Source of the DNA: Paenibacillus pasadenensis | GTDB lineage: Bacteria > Bacillota > Bacilli > Paenibacillales > Paenibacillaceae | Direction: 5' to 3' | Length of the DNA stretch: 64,000 bases | NCBI RefSeq assembly: GCF_023715725.1 | Contig: NZ_JAMBOT010000005.1 | Span: 62,001-126,000, forward strand | Part shown: positions 23,529-32,399 of the stretch, one piece after another | How positions within the stretch are numbered: position 1 is the first letter of the stretch | How the letters are laid out: every line of letters begins with the position of its first letter | Translations under genes and position numbers: made by a program | Notes under the pieces: generated by a model | Database searches by the model: none | What the model was told of the DNA's origin: nothing | Seen by the model: the letters and a program-made list of their open reading frames with translations, nothing else

Positions 23529-24596
23529 TTAGTCCCGGCCCTTCAGCGGGAAGAGCTGCCACTTGCCCGAATCCCCCTCCGAGGCGCGGGTTTGCACCTG
23601 ATCAATCAGCTTCTCAAGCCGGCTCAGATGATAGCCGTATTCAAACAGCGCTGAGGCCACAAAAACAAGCCGCAAATGCTCATCGGGATTGTCGCGCAAA
23701 TAATCCGTCAGCTGGCGCGCCAGGCGCGAGCCCGTGATGCCTTCCGCATGGCCTTGCGAGCCGGGTTTGATTTTGCCGTCCAGCTTGAGCAGCAGAAATT
23801 CGTGGTACTTTGTCAGCTCCTCGATCTGCGAGTCAAGCCTTCCCGCCCATTCCTCCGCTCCCGGAGTAGAGAAATAATGCTCCTCCACCACCTCCAGCAG
23901 ATCGGAGCCCTTGGCCACGGCGCGGATGAGCTGTTTGGCAAGCAGCAGCTGGCGGGCCCTCTCCACGCGCCGCGAGGAGCGGAAGGTGCGTTCCTCCTCC
24001 AGCACCTTGAAGCGCTCCTCAAGCCGTCCGATCATGCCTCTTAACTTTTCCTTCTCCTTGTTGTACACCTGCTCCTTCATCTCGTCGGAGATGGAGGTGC
24101 GCAGCAGCAGCGAGAGCTCGGCGTAGCTCTGCTGCACAAGATCATGGAATTGTTTGCGCGGGCTTGGGGGGAAAATAAACACGTTCACGGCAAACGCCGC
24201 TCCCATACCGGTCAATACCTGCAAAAAGCGCTCCACGGCAAACATCCAACCGGTTGAATTGGCTTCCATAACCGCCACAACCGTGACCAGCGTCAGCCCT
24301 ACGGTCGATTCCATTTTCAGCCTGATGCTGATCAAAATAACGGCTATACATACGATGCCGACCGTAATCGGCGAATTGCCGATCAGCTGCACCGCGCCGA
24401 GCGCGATGGCCGCTCCGAGCAGATTCGTCTGGAATTGATCGCTGATCTGCTGCCAGGAGCGGAAGATAGACGGCTGAAGCGTAAAAATTGCCGATACTGC
24501 GGCCAGAAGCGGATTGGCAAAGCCGATCAGCCCGCTTAAATAAATGGCCAGCGCCACGGCCATTCCTGTTTTGAGCACACGGGCGCCAATCGTCAT
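23529..24596 (-). CDS. FUSC / aromatic acid exporter family (DUF939-like) membrane protein
   Basis: 355 residues from ATG 24594-24596, chosen for the AAAAAGGAGG site 8 bases before it rather than the ORF's first Met. The N-terminal 140 residues carry about six membrane helices with the block VSAIFTLQPSIFRSWQQISDQ, as in the ArAE_1/YgaE-type proteins. A long cytoplasmic alpha-helical part (about 150-320) with coiled-coil features follows. Bacillus members are poorly characterised; export of aromatic acids is an analogy only. Confidence 0.8.
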   Translation of the reverse strand: MTIGARVLKTGMAVALAIYLSGLIGFANPLLAAVSAIFTLQPSIFRSWQQISDQFQTNLLGAAIALGAVQLIGNSPITVGIVCIAVILISIRLKMESTVGLTLVTVVAVMEANSTGWMFAVERFLQVLTGMGAAFAVNVFIFPPSPRKQFHDLVQQSYAELSLLLRTSISDEMKEQVYNKEKEKLRGMIGRLEERFKVLEEERTFRSSRRVERARQLLLAKQLIRAVAKGSDLLEVVEEHYFSTPGAEEWAGRLDSQIEELTKYHEFLLLKLDGKIKPGSQGHAEGITGSRLARQLTDYLRDNPDEHLRLVFVASALFEYGYHLSRLEKLIDQVQTRASEGDSGKWQLFPLKGRD

Positions 24597-24716
24597 GTTG
24601 CGGGTCCTCCTTTTTCCGGGAATCGGCATCCAATCGTAAACTCTCTATACGATTAGTTACCCCTGCCGTTCCGGCTCTATACACGTTGCAGGACCTGCTT
24701 TGCACAAAGGCCTCTG

Positions 24717-26525
24717 TTAGCCTGCTGAAACTCCGTCCTCCGGCATCACTTGGAAGGAGCTTTTTGAGCTGTGGTTGCGGAAAGGAAGACGGATCTCAAA
24801 CGTCGTTCCCGTTCCGAGCTGGCTGGCTACCCGGATGCGGCCCTTGTGATTGTCCACAATTTTATAGGATACCATAAGTCCGAGCCCAGTGCCTTTATCC
24901 TTCGTCGTATAAAAAGGCTGTCCCATTTTTGCGAGCTGCTCCTCGTCAATGCCAGGCCCCATATCCATGACGGAGATGAGCACTTCTGAATGGTCGCGGC
25001 GCAGGCTGATTTCGATTTCTCCGCCGTCCTGCATGACCTCAATCGCATTTTTGAGAACGTTGATGAACACCTGCTTGATCTGTGAATCCACTCCGTAAAT
25101 CCAAAGGGGCTCTTTTCCGTAATCCGCTTTGACGACAATGCCGTACAGGGCCGCCTGCGATTCCAGCAACAGCACCGTATCCAGCATCATGCTGCGCACA
25201 TCGGCAAAATCCATCTCGTACACCTGCGGCTTAGAAAGCATTAACAGCTCGCTGACGATCGTTTCGATTCGGTTGAGCTCGGATTTCATAATATCGTAAT
25301 AGCCCGATGCGGACGTTCTGCCGCTGGCGATCAGCTGCAAAAACCCTTTCAGCGAGGTGAGCGGATTGCGGATTTCATGGGCAATGCCGGCGGCGAGCTG
25401 CCCGGCTACATATAGCTTTTCGGAGTTGATCAGCAGCTCCTCGTTTTTCTTCCGCTCTGAAATATCGCGGATAATGATCACAACGACCGGTTTGCCGGCA
25501 AAAGTGGATTCGGACAAAATCAGTTCGGTGCTGATTAACCGCCCTGTACCTGTTACCCAATCCAGCTCGATCGGAGGACTGTTCTCCACTTTTCCCCGGT
25601 GCGCCGCTTTCGAGGTTTGGTGGCGATGCAGATGCATTCTCAGCTTCTCGTGATAATCGGGATGCAGGAAATCAAAAATGGAGCGTCCGACCATGCGGCT
25701 CTCATCATATACCTCGAACATGCTCAGTCCCGAACGGTTAACGAATTCCCATGTCGTGCCGCTGACTACCGCAATCATATCAATCGAGTTTTCGACCAGC
25801 AGCCGGTACCGCTCATTAATAAGGCCGTATCTGCGATCGGCCAAGCAGGCCATGATGCTGAATGCAAATATGATTACTGCCGCCAACGCCAGCAGCAAAC
25901 CCATAAATAACAAATAATTGTCCATCTGATAACCGAGCATTGCTGATTCACCATAAAATCTTGTTCCGGCCATTGTCAGCACCTGCAGCAGAATCGCTCC
26001 GGTTCCAAGCACGAGACTGCCGGCAATTCTGAAACGCGGCCCGTTTTTTTGCTGAAGATAAACGGACGTAAACGCAGCGCCAAAGCAGCAAATAAGCGCG
26101 GTTCCCAAGTAAATGGGGTCAATCTGTAAACTTGCGCGATAGCTGATGATGCAGAAAAAATTCAGAGAAGATAATCCGGTTGTCAGCAGCAATGATGCCG
26201 AAAGCTGCCGGGCGATGGAGGGCCGGTCGCCTCCCCCGCTGTATACAAGTAAAGCCAAATACGCGGCTCCCCCGATAACAAATAGCGGCAATATCGTTAA
26301 GGGACCGACGGTTTGGACAAAATTGTAGGCCAGCATCGTGATGAAATGCATGGACCAGGCGCCAAGCGAAAATACGATAGCCCCGCCAAGCTGCCAGTAG
26401 GTTCGTTTGGATTGTTTAATGCCAAGACTTCCGGCTATGCTCAGCATCGTAAATGAAGCGAAGGCAACAATCGTATACGCAAGCAAAAAATACAGCAGAT
26501 GGTTCATGGATAGGTATGGTATCAT
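24717..26525 (-). CDS. Membrane histidine kinase with degenerate MHYT sensor, PAS and kinase core
   Basis: 602 residues. Seven N-terminal membrane helices (1-230) contain one intact MHYT-like motif, WSMHFITML at 58-66. The positions where the second and third repeats should stand (GLSSLNFF near 117, ILLQVLTM near 178) have lost the His. A PAS domain follows (about 238-360), then HisKA with phospho-acceptor His383 in AHEIRNPLTSLKGF, and HATPase_c with the N-box (NVLKNAIE), MDMGPGID and GTGLGL. The H-box sequence is like that of sporulation and stress kinases feeding a phosphorelay. No response regulator gene is adjacent, so it is an orphan kinase. Confidence 0.9.
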   Translation of the reverse strand: MIPYLSMNHLLYFLLAYTIVAFASFTMLSIAGSLGIKQSKRTYWQLGGAIVFSLGAWSMHFITMLAYNFVQTVGPLTILPLFVIGGAAYLALLVYSGGGDRPSIARQLSASLLLTTGLSSLNFFCIISYRASLQIDPIYLGTALICCFGAAFTSVYLQQKNGPRFRIAGSLVLGTGAILLQVLTMAGTRFYGESAMLGYQMDNYLLFMGLLLALAAVIIFAFSIMACLADRRYGLINERYRLLVENSIDMIAVVSGTTWEFVNRSGLSMFEVYDESRMVGRSIFDFLHPDYHEKLRMHLHRHQTSKAAHRGKVENSPPIELDWVTGTGRLISTELILSESTFAGKPVVVIIIRDISERKKNEELLINSEKLYVAGQLAAGIAHEIRNPLTSLKGFLQLIASGRTSASGYYDIMKSELNRIETIVSELLMLSKPQVYEMDFADVRSMMLDTVLLLESQAALYGIVVKADYGKEPLWIYGVDSQIKQVFINVLKNAIEVMQDGGEIEISLRRDHSEVLISVMDMGPGIDEEQLAKMGQPFYTTKDKGTGLGLMVSYKIVDNHKGRIRVASQLGTGTTFEIRLPFRNHSSKSSFQVMPEDGVSAG

Positions 26526-26747
26526 TCATGGGGCCTCCCCATTTTAGCTTTCGTGTTGTAACCGACCTTCCGTTTACCGAACGGCTGTTCACAAACTTCG
26601 ACAACCGGGACTAAAATCCTGTTTAACCACTTTTACCAGAGCGGTGTTTTTTTGTCGATTCTTATAGATTGTTTACAAATGCAACTAATTTGCTTTGTTC
26701 CAAGCGGGCTTGTCCAGCGCTGATTGACACAAAAGGAGAGTTATTAA

Positions 26748-27443
26748 TTGGAAATGTTTGATATATATAATGAACATTGGGAACTTATAGGAGTGGCTGC
26801 ACGCAAAGAGGTGCATCGTCTCGGTCTCCGGCACCGCACGTTTCATTGCTGGCTTATTACAGATAGAGCCGGGCAGCCGTGCGTCCGTTTTCAAAAACGC
26901 CAGCTCGGAAAAGACACTTATCCGGGTTACTTGGATATTACGGCTGCCGGGCATCTGACTGCCGGTGAAGGAATCCGTGACGCGATGCGTGAAATTGAGG
27001 AGGAGCTAGGCGTTGCCGCCGTCTTCGAGGAGCTGGTCCCCATCGGATCGCATGAGGAGAGGGCGGTCGGCACGGCCGGCGGCATCGACTTTATCGATCA
27101 TGAACGAAGCGACGAATTCGCGCTGCGCTGCAATCTGCCCTTGCTGGAGCATCGGCTGCAGCGGGATGAAGTAGCCGGTATTTATGAGGCTTCTCTGGAC
27201 GATCTCATTCGGTTGTTTGAAGGAATCACAGAGAAAATTGAAGCGGAAGGCGCAGAATGGGCTGCGGCGGACGGCGAGAGCGGCGGTGTTCAATTGGAAC
27301 ACCAAGCCGCTTCCGGGCTTACGTCTGTGCGCCTTCAAGTTCGGGCGGAGGATTTTGTCCCCCGCCAGAACGGTTATTACGCCGATCTGTTCCGCCGCTT
27401 GCGGAAGCTGGCCGGTATGGGAGCAGACCAATTACAGGACTAA
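26748..27443 (+). CDS. NUDIX hydrolase, isopentenyl-diphosphate isomerase-like subgroup
   Basis: 231 residues. The Nudix box runs GHLTAGEGIRDAMREIEEELG (about 67-87); the spacing between the first Glu and the RE pair is six, as in IDI-type Nudix proteins, instead of the canonical seven. The early block RKEVHRLGLRHRTFHCWLI also resembles IDI and YfcD proteins. The start is TTG 26748, spaced properly from GGAGAG; an ATG two codons on is possible. Substrate is unknown. Its stop codon overlaps the stop of the convergent tyrosinase-like gene. Confidence 0.85.
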   Translation: MEMFDIYNEHWELIGVAARKEVHRLGLRHRTFHCWLITDRAGQPCVRFQKRQLGKDTYPGYLDITAAGHLTAGEGIRDAMREIEEELGVAAVFEELVPIGSHEERAVGTAGGIDFIDHERSDEFALRCNLPLLEHRLQRDEVAGIYEASLDDLIRLFEGITEKIEAEGAEWAAADGESGGVQLEHQAASGLTSVRLQVRAEDFVPRQNGYYADLFRRLRKLAGMGADQLQD

Positions 27444-28282
27444 TGTTTCCCATTGGCCCCAGGCCGCGACGCCCCTTTGCGCAATCCGCGCAAGGGGGCT
27501 GTTTTACGTACAGCGCCCGGAGCGGCTTTACGCGCAGAGCCGCGTCCTTTCTGACGCGTAACCGCCGTAACCTGCGCTTTGTCCGCACCGGAAGCGGAGT
27601 TCCCGGCTGGCGTTCCCTCCGGCTTTTTGCGTGTTAACGAGCCGCCGCTTGGTAATTTGCCGGATTCGCTCCGCGAGAAGGACCGCCCGGGAACGCCAAA
27701 GCCGCCGGGCATTGGAAATGACGGCATACCGGGCATCCCCATCATTCCAGACGGCTGCTGAAATCCCTGCATGGGCATTCCCGGCATCGGTTGAAAAGAG
27801 GGCATCTGCGGCGTTCCTCCGCCTGTGGCTCTTTCCCAATTGGAATACCAGTTGTCGATCATCCCGTGAATATTGTAGAAATAGGTAGACCTCGGAGCTA
27901 TGTCCAGATCCTGAAGGATAGGCTCGTTCAGCACGACTGCTCCAGCGTCGTGAATGCAGGCATGCAGCCGCTCAATGAAGCGGCCCAGCTCGTCTGCCGA
28001 AGCGAAGGACTGCGGTTGAAAGAGAATTCTTCTCTCTGCATTTATATCGTAGCAGGAACTCATCCGGATCCCTTGAGGCACCTCGCTCCAAGGCTGTACG
28101 AGGCTCATATCATACCCTTGAGACTGGTACCACGCCAATACCTTGCGGATAAACTGGCGGTGAAAACGAAGAAAGTTATCTCCCCAGCCAATTGGCGGGT
28201 TGAAGTTATTATTTACATGAAAAGCATGATGCCATCTTTGATGTTCTGCAAGCAGATCGCTCGGAAAATTCGAAATAATCAT
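27440..28282 (-). CDS. Tyrosinase-like (type-3 copper) protein with Met/Pro-rich linker and basic tail
   Basis: 280 residues in three parts. The first 155 resemble a compact tyrosinase core: FLRFHRQFI (His41) recalls the CuA helix FLPWHRxFL. LHACIHDAG (His107, His111) and APRSTYFYNIHGMIDNWYSNW (His139) match the CuB pattern HxxxH...FFLHHxxIDxxW. The His usually nine residues before the FLPWHR His is missing (Gly32), while an unusual HHAFH cluster lies at 18-22. Residues about 160-200 form a Met/Pro/Gly-rich linker (PMPGMPMQGF, MMGMPGMPSFPM). The last 75 residues are rich in Lys/Arg/Ser. Such tails are common in spore-coat proteins. AGGAGG precedes the ATG. Copper binding and oxidase activity are inferred. 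Confidence 0.7.
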   Translation of the reverse strand: MIISNFPSDLLAEHQRWHHAFHVNNNFNPPIGWGDNFLRFHRQFIRKVLAWYQSQGYDMSLVQPWSEVPQGIRMSSCYDINAERRILFQPQSFASADELGRFIERLHACIHDAGAVVLNEPILQDLDIAPRSTYFYNIHGMIDNWYSNWERATGGGTPQMPSFQPMPGMPMQGFQQPSGMMGMPGMPSFPMPGGFGVPGRSFSRSESGKLPSGGSLTRKKPEGTPAGNSASGADKAQVTAVTRQKGRGSARKAAPGAVRKTAPLRGLRKGASRPGANGKH

Positions 28283-28371
28283 AGGACAGCCTCCTAAGGC
28301 GTTCAGGCTGGCTGCATACAGCCTTTTTCCTCAGAATATGCCGCCTCTGCCGGGCTGGTGACAGACCCGCC

Positions 28372-28875
28372 TCAGCTCCGGTCGTCGAAATAATAATGCT
28401 CTGTGCGGATACTGCCCCCTGCAAGCTCCATAATTCCATAGGAGTACCTTGGCTGGCGCCGCTTCTGCAGCGGCGATCCGGGATTAAATAAGAGGGAAGC
28501 TCCGTGCTGCTTCCGATATGGGGTATGGGAATGTCCGAACAAGATAACAGCGGCATCTTCCCCTTCAAAGTTGGACAATGCTTTCTGCTCCGTCCACCGC
28601 CCCCAGCCTATATCGCCGTGCACAATTCCGATCCGGAAGCCTCCCAGCTCAAGCAGCTTCTTTTTTCCAAAGCGCCGTACTAGATCCGGTCCGTCATTGT
28701 TGCCCGCTACCCCGTCTACGGGGGCAATAGCCTCTAACAGCGCAACCGCTCGCGGATGAGTCCAATCGCCTGCATGAAGAATAAACTCGACGCCCTGAAG
28801 CCCTCTAACGAGTTCATCGGGCAGCTTTCCCGCCGTGCCGCTTAAATGCGTATCCGACACCAATCCGATCCTCAT
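28372..28875 (-). CDS. YfcE/MJ0936-type metallophosphoesterase
   Basis: 167 residues with the calcineurin-like metal motifs in order: SDTHL (about 7-11), AGDWTH (about 35-40), GNNDGPD (about 58-64), VHGDIGW (about 84-90) and FGHSHTP (about 113-119). GNNDG stands where family members have GNCDx. Members hydrolyse phosphodiesters in vitro; the natural substrate is usually unknown. The gene lies 90 bp after the tyrosinase-like gene on the same strand in reverse order (it is upstream), possibly in one transcript. Confidence 0.9.
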   Translation of the reverse strand: MRIGLVSDTHLSGTAGKLPDELVRGLQGVEFILHAGDWTHPRAVALLEAIAPVDGVAGNNDGPDLVRRFGKKKLLELGGFRIGIVHGDIGWGRWTEQKALSNFEGEDAAVILFGHSHTPYRKQHGASLLFNPGSPLQKRRQPRYSYGIMELAGGSIRTEHYYFDDRS

Positions 28876-29013
28876 TCGCTGTTCCCCTTCCGTTCCGCCG
28901 TCACGATTAGCCTGTCCCGTACGTAAAGCCGTCTGTCCATCCAGCTTATCACACCGCAGCGCTCCTCGATACCGTGGAAGTCTGCCGCAAAATGTCGAAA
29001 AGCCTCCTCTTTC

Positions 29014-29077
29014 AGGAAAATAATAAATAACCGCAAAGCGGGCTCCGGCTGCGCAGGAGCACTCGCTTTGCGGTTAT
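29014..29077 (-). terminator. Terminator, leftward
   Basis: ATAACCGCAAAGCG-like arms (29027-29040 and 29064-29077) form a long perfect stem. On the minus strand it is followed by TTTATTATTTT. The gene it closes is the small membrane protein at 29108-29215. The stretch 28876-29107 holds nothing else I can support. Confidence 0.65.
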
Positions 29078-29107
29078 AATGGACTCAGCAGAAAGAACTG
29101 CGGAGTC

Positions 29108-29215
29108 TTAGTATAAATACGTCAGCAGCCAAGCTGCACAAACAGCCCAGAATGGCAGCGCAAGCGCCAAGCCATTGATCAAACCGGTCCATAGATGGCC
29201 TTCTCTCCGGATCAT
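29108..29215 (-). CDS. Small single-span membrane protein, about 35 residues
   Basis: From ATG 29213-29215 the product starts MIRREGHLWTGLING and ends in a hydrophobic helix that reaches the C-terminus (LALALPFWAVCAAWLLTYLY). GGGAGAG lies 7-8 bases before this ATG. An ATG ten codons upstream (29245) would give 45 residues. It is followed by a leftward terminator. Function unknown; small membrane peptides of this kind are often missed by annotation. Confidence 0.5.
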   Translation of the reverse strand: MIRREGHLWTGLINGLALALPFWAVCAAWLLTYLY

Positions 29216-29480
29216 GCCGCATCTCTCCCTCGGTTGTGGCTTCATACTTCCAGTATGTCCCGCCTCAACTGCGGTTAGACATTGCTGAAGCATGCCTTGC
29301 GGGCTTTTAAGCCCTTGCCCCCAAACCTGGCGTGTACCGCAGGCCATACCGCCTGCTGCAGCCGTTGATGATTTTTAATACCCGGTGAAGCGCTTGCACA
29401 AACCATTTGGAGCCGGCTGCTGATTTTACTATCGGTTGAGGTAGCCTTATGAATTACACTATGCAAAGGAGGTATGAATT

Positions 29481-29741
29481 ATGATATGCCGAAGCGGATG
29501 CGCCGCCTGCTGCATTGCGGCCTCAATTTCCTCCCCGATACCGGGCATGCCCGGCGGCAAACCTCCCGGAATTCCCTGTATACAGCTTTTACCGGATTTG
29601 CGCTGCGCCATCTTCGGTCATCCGGACCGCCCAGCCGTATGCTCTTCCTTGCAGGCGGAGCCGGAGATGTGCGGGAACAGCCGCGGGGAGGCGATGGAAT
29701 ATCTGGAGCGGCTGGAGCGCGCTACTTCTCCGCATGAATGA
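29481..29741 (+). CDS. YkgJ-type (UPF0153) cysteine-cluster protein
   Basis: 86 residues. The pattern CRSGCAACC (about 3-11), the [13 protein letters not shown] block with a fourth-region Cys (about 21-33), [15 protein letters not shown] (about 40-54) and the [13 protein letters not shown] ending are characteristic of the small YkgJ-like proteins, thought to bind zinc or an iron-sulphur cluster. AAGGAGG stands 8 bases before the ATG. Role unknown. Confidence 0.85.
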   Translation: MICRSGCAACCIAASISSPIPGMPGGKPPGIPCIQLLPDLRCAIFGHPDRPAVCSSLQAEPEMCGNSRGEAMEYLERLERATSPHE

Positions 29742-29773
29742 AGGCTGAGCGGCTGCAAGCTTTACTAAATAAA

Positions 29774-29815
29774 ATAAAAAAAACGCCGCTCCCGGTACAG
29801 GCCGAAAGCAACGTT
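29774..29815 (-). terminator. Terminator of tRNA-Thr
   Basis: On the minus strand AACGTTGCTTTCGG and CCGGGAGCGGCGTT can pair along 14 positions (several G-U), followed by TTTTTTTT. Confidence 0.75.
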
Positions 29816-29850
29816 TTTGCGAAGGGAATGAATCCTGGTAAAGTTGTGAA

Positions 29851-29926
<76 letters not shown>

Positions 29927-29980
29927 AAATCGTTGTCAGTGCGCTGTCTGCTTGTCCGTCTCGTCAGCGGCGACTTTTAT

Positions 29981-30009
29981 AGGATACGCATTTTCGCGAA
30001 TAATGTCAA
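29981..30009 (-). promoter_or_regulatory. Promoter of tRNA-Thr
   Basis: On the minus strand TTGACA, a 17-base spacer and TATCCT, ending about 55 bp before the tRNA 5' end. Confidence 0.6.
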
Positions 30010-30189
30010 GCGATTGTCGAATGGTTAAACCGGTGATTTGTGACAGAATTATGTCCTCGTTTGGCATCGCTCCGCAGAGGGTAATACTAGGCTATCAGCA
30101 GTGGCTGCGCATCAGTTTTCGGCGGCTCAGAACGGGCTCCGCAAGCTTGCGATATGACATTGCTCCATCAGATCGGAGGCGGATAAGTT

Positions 30190-30624
30190 ATGCCCTATTC
30201 CAGAATTTTAATCGGATATGACGGATCGGAGCAATCGGTGCGCGCGCTCCGATCCGCCATTGAGCTGGCATCGACCTTTAAGTCGATGCTGGAGGTTGTT
30301 CATGTGTACAACGTGATGCCGATTATTGTCGGCGAAACAGTTGCCGCATCACCGCCGGCCGGAGCGGAGTCCATGCGCCTCGAAGCGGAAACGATCGCCG
30401 CAGAGGCTCGTTCCATTATCGCTTCCGTCACGGATATGCCAATCGAGGTTTTTATCGCGGAAGGCGATGCCGGCAGACAGCTTGTTGATCTTGCCGACAG
30501 CCGCGGCGCAGACCTGGTCGTTGTAGGCAGCCACGGCAAAGGCGGCTTTAAGGAGCTTTTGACCGGAAGCGTCAGCCATTATGTGACTCAGCATGTGCAC
30601 TGTCCTGTTCTGGTTGTTAAATAA
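30190..30624 (+). CDS. Universal stress protein (UspA family)
   Basis: 144 residues. N-terminal RILIGYDGSEQSVRALRSAIELA (about 5-27) and the C-terminal ATP-binding signature VVVGSHGKGGFKELLTGSVSHYVTQHVHCPVLVV (about 109-142; G2xG9GS/T form) are both intact, so ATP binding is likely. It is cytosolic. A GGAGG-containing site precedes the ATG. The gene ends at a hairpin shared with the convergent kinase gene. Confidence 0.92.
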   Translation: MPYSRILIGYDGSEQSVRALRSAIELASTFKSMLEVVHVYNVMPIIVGETVAASPPAGAESMRLEAETIAAEARSIIASVTDMPIEVFIAEGDAGRQLVDLADSRGADLVVVGSHGKGGFKELLTGSVSHYVTQHVHCPVLVVK

Positions 30625-30633
30625 AGCTTCCAT

Positions 30634-30670
30634 AGCAAATAGGCCCGTCTTCATGACGGGCCTATTTGCT
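30634..30670. terminator. Shared hairpin between usp and kinase gene
   Basis: AGCAAATAGGCCCGTC and GACGGGCCTATTTGCT form a perfect 16-bp stem with a 5-base loop. The stop codon of the leftward kinase gene (30662-30664) lies inside the right arm. T runs are short, but the stem is very stable. Confidence 0.7.
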
Positions 30671-32110
30671 TGGCTCTGCGCAGAGCTCGGCTTCATCCGC
30701 TCTCTCGAGCTGCTGCCCGGTACTTGCGGGAATCAGCAGCGAAAATACGCTGCCTTCACCTTTGCGGCTGTCCAGCTCCAGCCGCCCGCCCAGCAGCTGA
30801 GCGAGCTGCAGGCTGATTGATAATCCCAAGCCTGTCCCGCCGTATTTGCGAGTAATCGTCCCATCCTCTTGCCGGAAAGCCTCGAAAATGAGCGTTTGTT
30901 TCTCTTTTTCAATGCCAATTCCGGTGTCGCTGACCGCAAAACGGACCCATTCGTCCCCGCTCTGTCCGGTTGTTTGGCTCACTTGCAGTCCGATTCGTCC
31001 TTGCTCCGTGAATTTGAACGCGTTCATAAGCAGATTGCGCAGTATTTGCTGCACGCGCAGCCAATCGGTATGCAGCAGCGCGGGAACAGCCTGGTCCAGC
31101 TCGATCCAAAAATCAGCCTTCTGGCGTTCCGCCATAGGCTGAAACTGGAGCTGCAGCGACTGGATCAGCTCCAGCGTAGACACCGGCTCGATATGGACGT
31201 CCATTTTGCCGGCCTCCGCCTTGGACAGATCCAATATGTCGTCAAGGAGCTGCAGCAGCTCCTTGCCTGATCCGTGAATGATAGCCGCATGCCGCAAGTC
31301 CTCTTCGTTGTAACGGCTATCCTCATTTTCCTCAATAAGCTGGGACAGCAGCAAAATGCTGTTCAGCGGCGTTTTAAGCTCATGCGACATGTTGGCCAGA
31401 AACTCCGACTTATACTGCGACGCCAGCACTAGCTGCTGCGCTTGTTTTTCCAGACCCTGCTTGGCCTGTCGCAGCTCCTTCGTCTGCCGGCTGAGCACCC
31501 GGTTCATCACCTTGAGCTCCTGCATCCGAATCTGTTCTTTATTAAAATCCCTGACCATGTATACGAAAAATACGCTGAGCAGCATGGACAATGGATAGGT
31601 AACCGGGAAAATATCCGTCCAATAATACTGATAAGGCAGGACGCCCATCATCGATATGTTCACGCAGTTTAGCGTTGTAAGCAAAACAATCGCAATAACG
31701 GATTTTTTCTTAAAGCTCCAGCCATTGCGCTGATACCACGACGTCAGTAGCGCGCCAGCCACAGCCAGAATAAGCATATTGCCGAGTCCCGCCAGCGACG
31801 CCTCATTAATGCCAAAAAGCTGTCTGCTCCCTCCAATGCCAACCCCGATTGCTGCAACCGTCCAAGGGGAGCGGAACATAAGCACAGCCAATATGAGCGG
31901 AACCTGGCGGAGATCAAAGCGAACCTCATGCGGCAGTTCAAGCGCGAATACCATGCTAAAAAAGCCTGCTGCAACAAAAGTGAAGGCAGCTGCCGCTCTT
32001 TGCGCCGCAGGCCGAATCCGGTGAAAGACCGTTTTGTAGCCCAGATTAAACAAATACGCCATCGCAATCAGCAGACTAATATTGAGCAAAAAAACGCTGG
32101 ATAAAGTCAC
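30662..32110 (-). CDS. Histidine kinase with 5TM-5TMR-LYT-type sensor
   Basis: 482 residues, GTG start with GGGAGG six bases upstream. Residues 1-185 form about five or six helices with the LytS-type block EVRFDLRQVPLILAVLMF then GGSRQLFG and AGLGNM, as in 5TMR_LYT sensors. The kinase core follows: a coiled coil (about 195-235), HisKA with His243 in MSHELKTPLN, and HATPase_c (NLLMNAFKFTEQG, DTGIGI, GGTGLGLSIS). The core is HPK1-type, not LytS-type. So this joins a Lyt-like sensor to a hybrid-like kinase core, without a receiver domain. No response regulator is adjacent. Confidence 0.9.
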   Translation of the reverse strand: MTLSSVFLLNISLLIAMAYLFNLGYKTVFHRIRPAAQRAAAAFTFVAAGFFSMVFALELPHEVRFDLRQVPLILAVLMFRSPWTVAAIGVGIGGSRQLFGINEASLAGLGNMLILAVAGALLTSWYQRNGWSFKKKSVIAIVLLTTLNCVNISMMGVLPYQYYWTDIFPVTYPLSMLLSVFFVYMVRDFNKEQIRMQELKVMNRVLSRQTKELRQAKQGLEKQAQQLVLASQYKSEFLANMSHELKTPLNSILLLSQLIEENEDSRYNEEDLRHAAIIHGSGKELLQLLDDILDLSKAEAGKMDVHIEPVSTLELIQSLQLQFQPMAERQKADFWIELDQAVPALLHTDWLRVQQILRNLLMNAFKFTEQGRIGLQVSQTTGQSGDEWVRFAVSDTGIGIEKEKQTLIFEAFRQEDGTITRKYGGTGLGLSISLQLAQLLGGRLELDSRKGEGSVFSLLIPASTGQQLERADEAELCAEPSK

Positions 32111-32399
32111 ACGGATCCTCCCGTCGCATTGTATTAACGCTATTCTACATGAATTGGCGTCTGCTCACACCTCGCCATACCGGAGCTGGCTGGCTCCGAT
32201 TGCTGTTTTCCAGCTGTTATGGTCCTTAAGATCATCGCAGATTTGTTTAATATGACGCTTCTTGTCGAAAAATCAAGTCCTTGGACCTAAATTTTATTGG
32301 CGAAATTTGCGTTTTGCCCCGAATCTTTCATATTCTTTTAATCCGTTTAATGTAAAATAAGAGAGAAGAACGATTATGACTAAGGGGGTGCTTTTCGAA

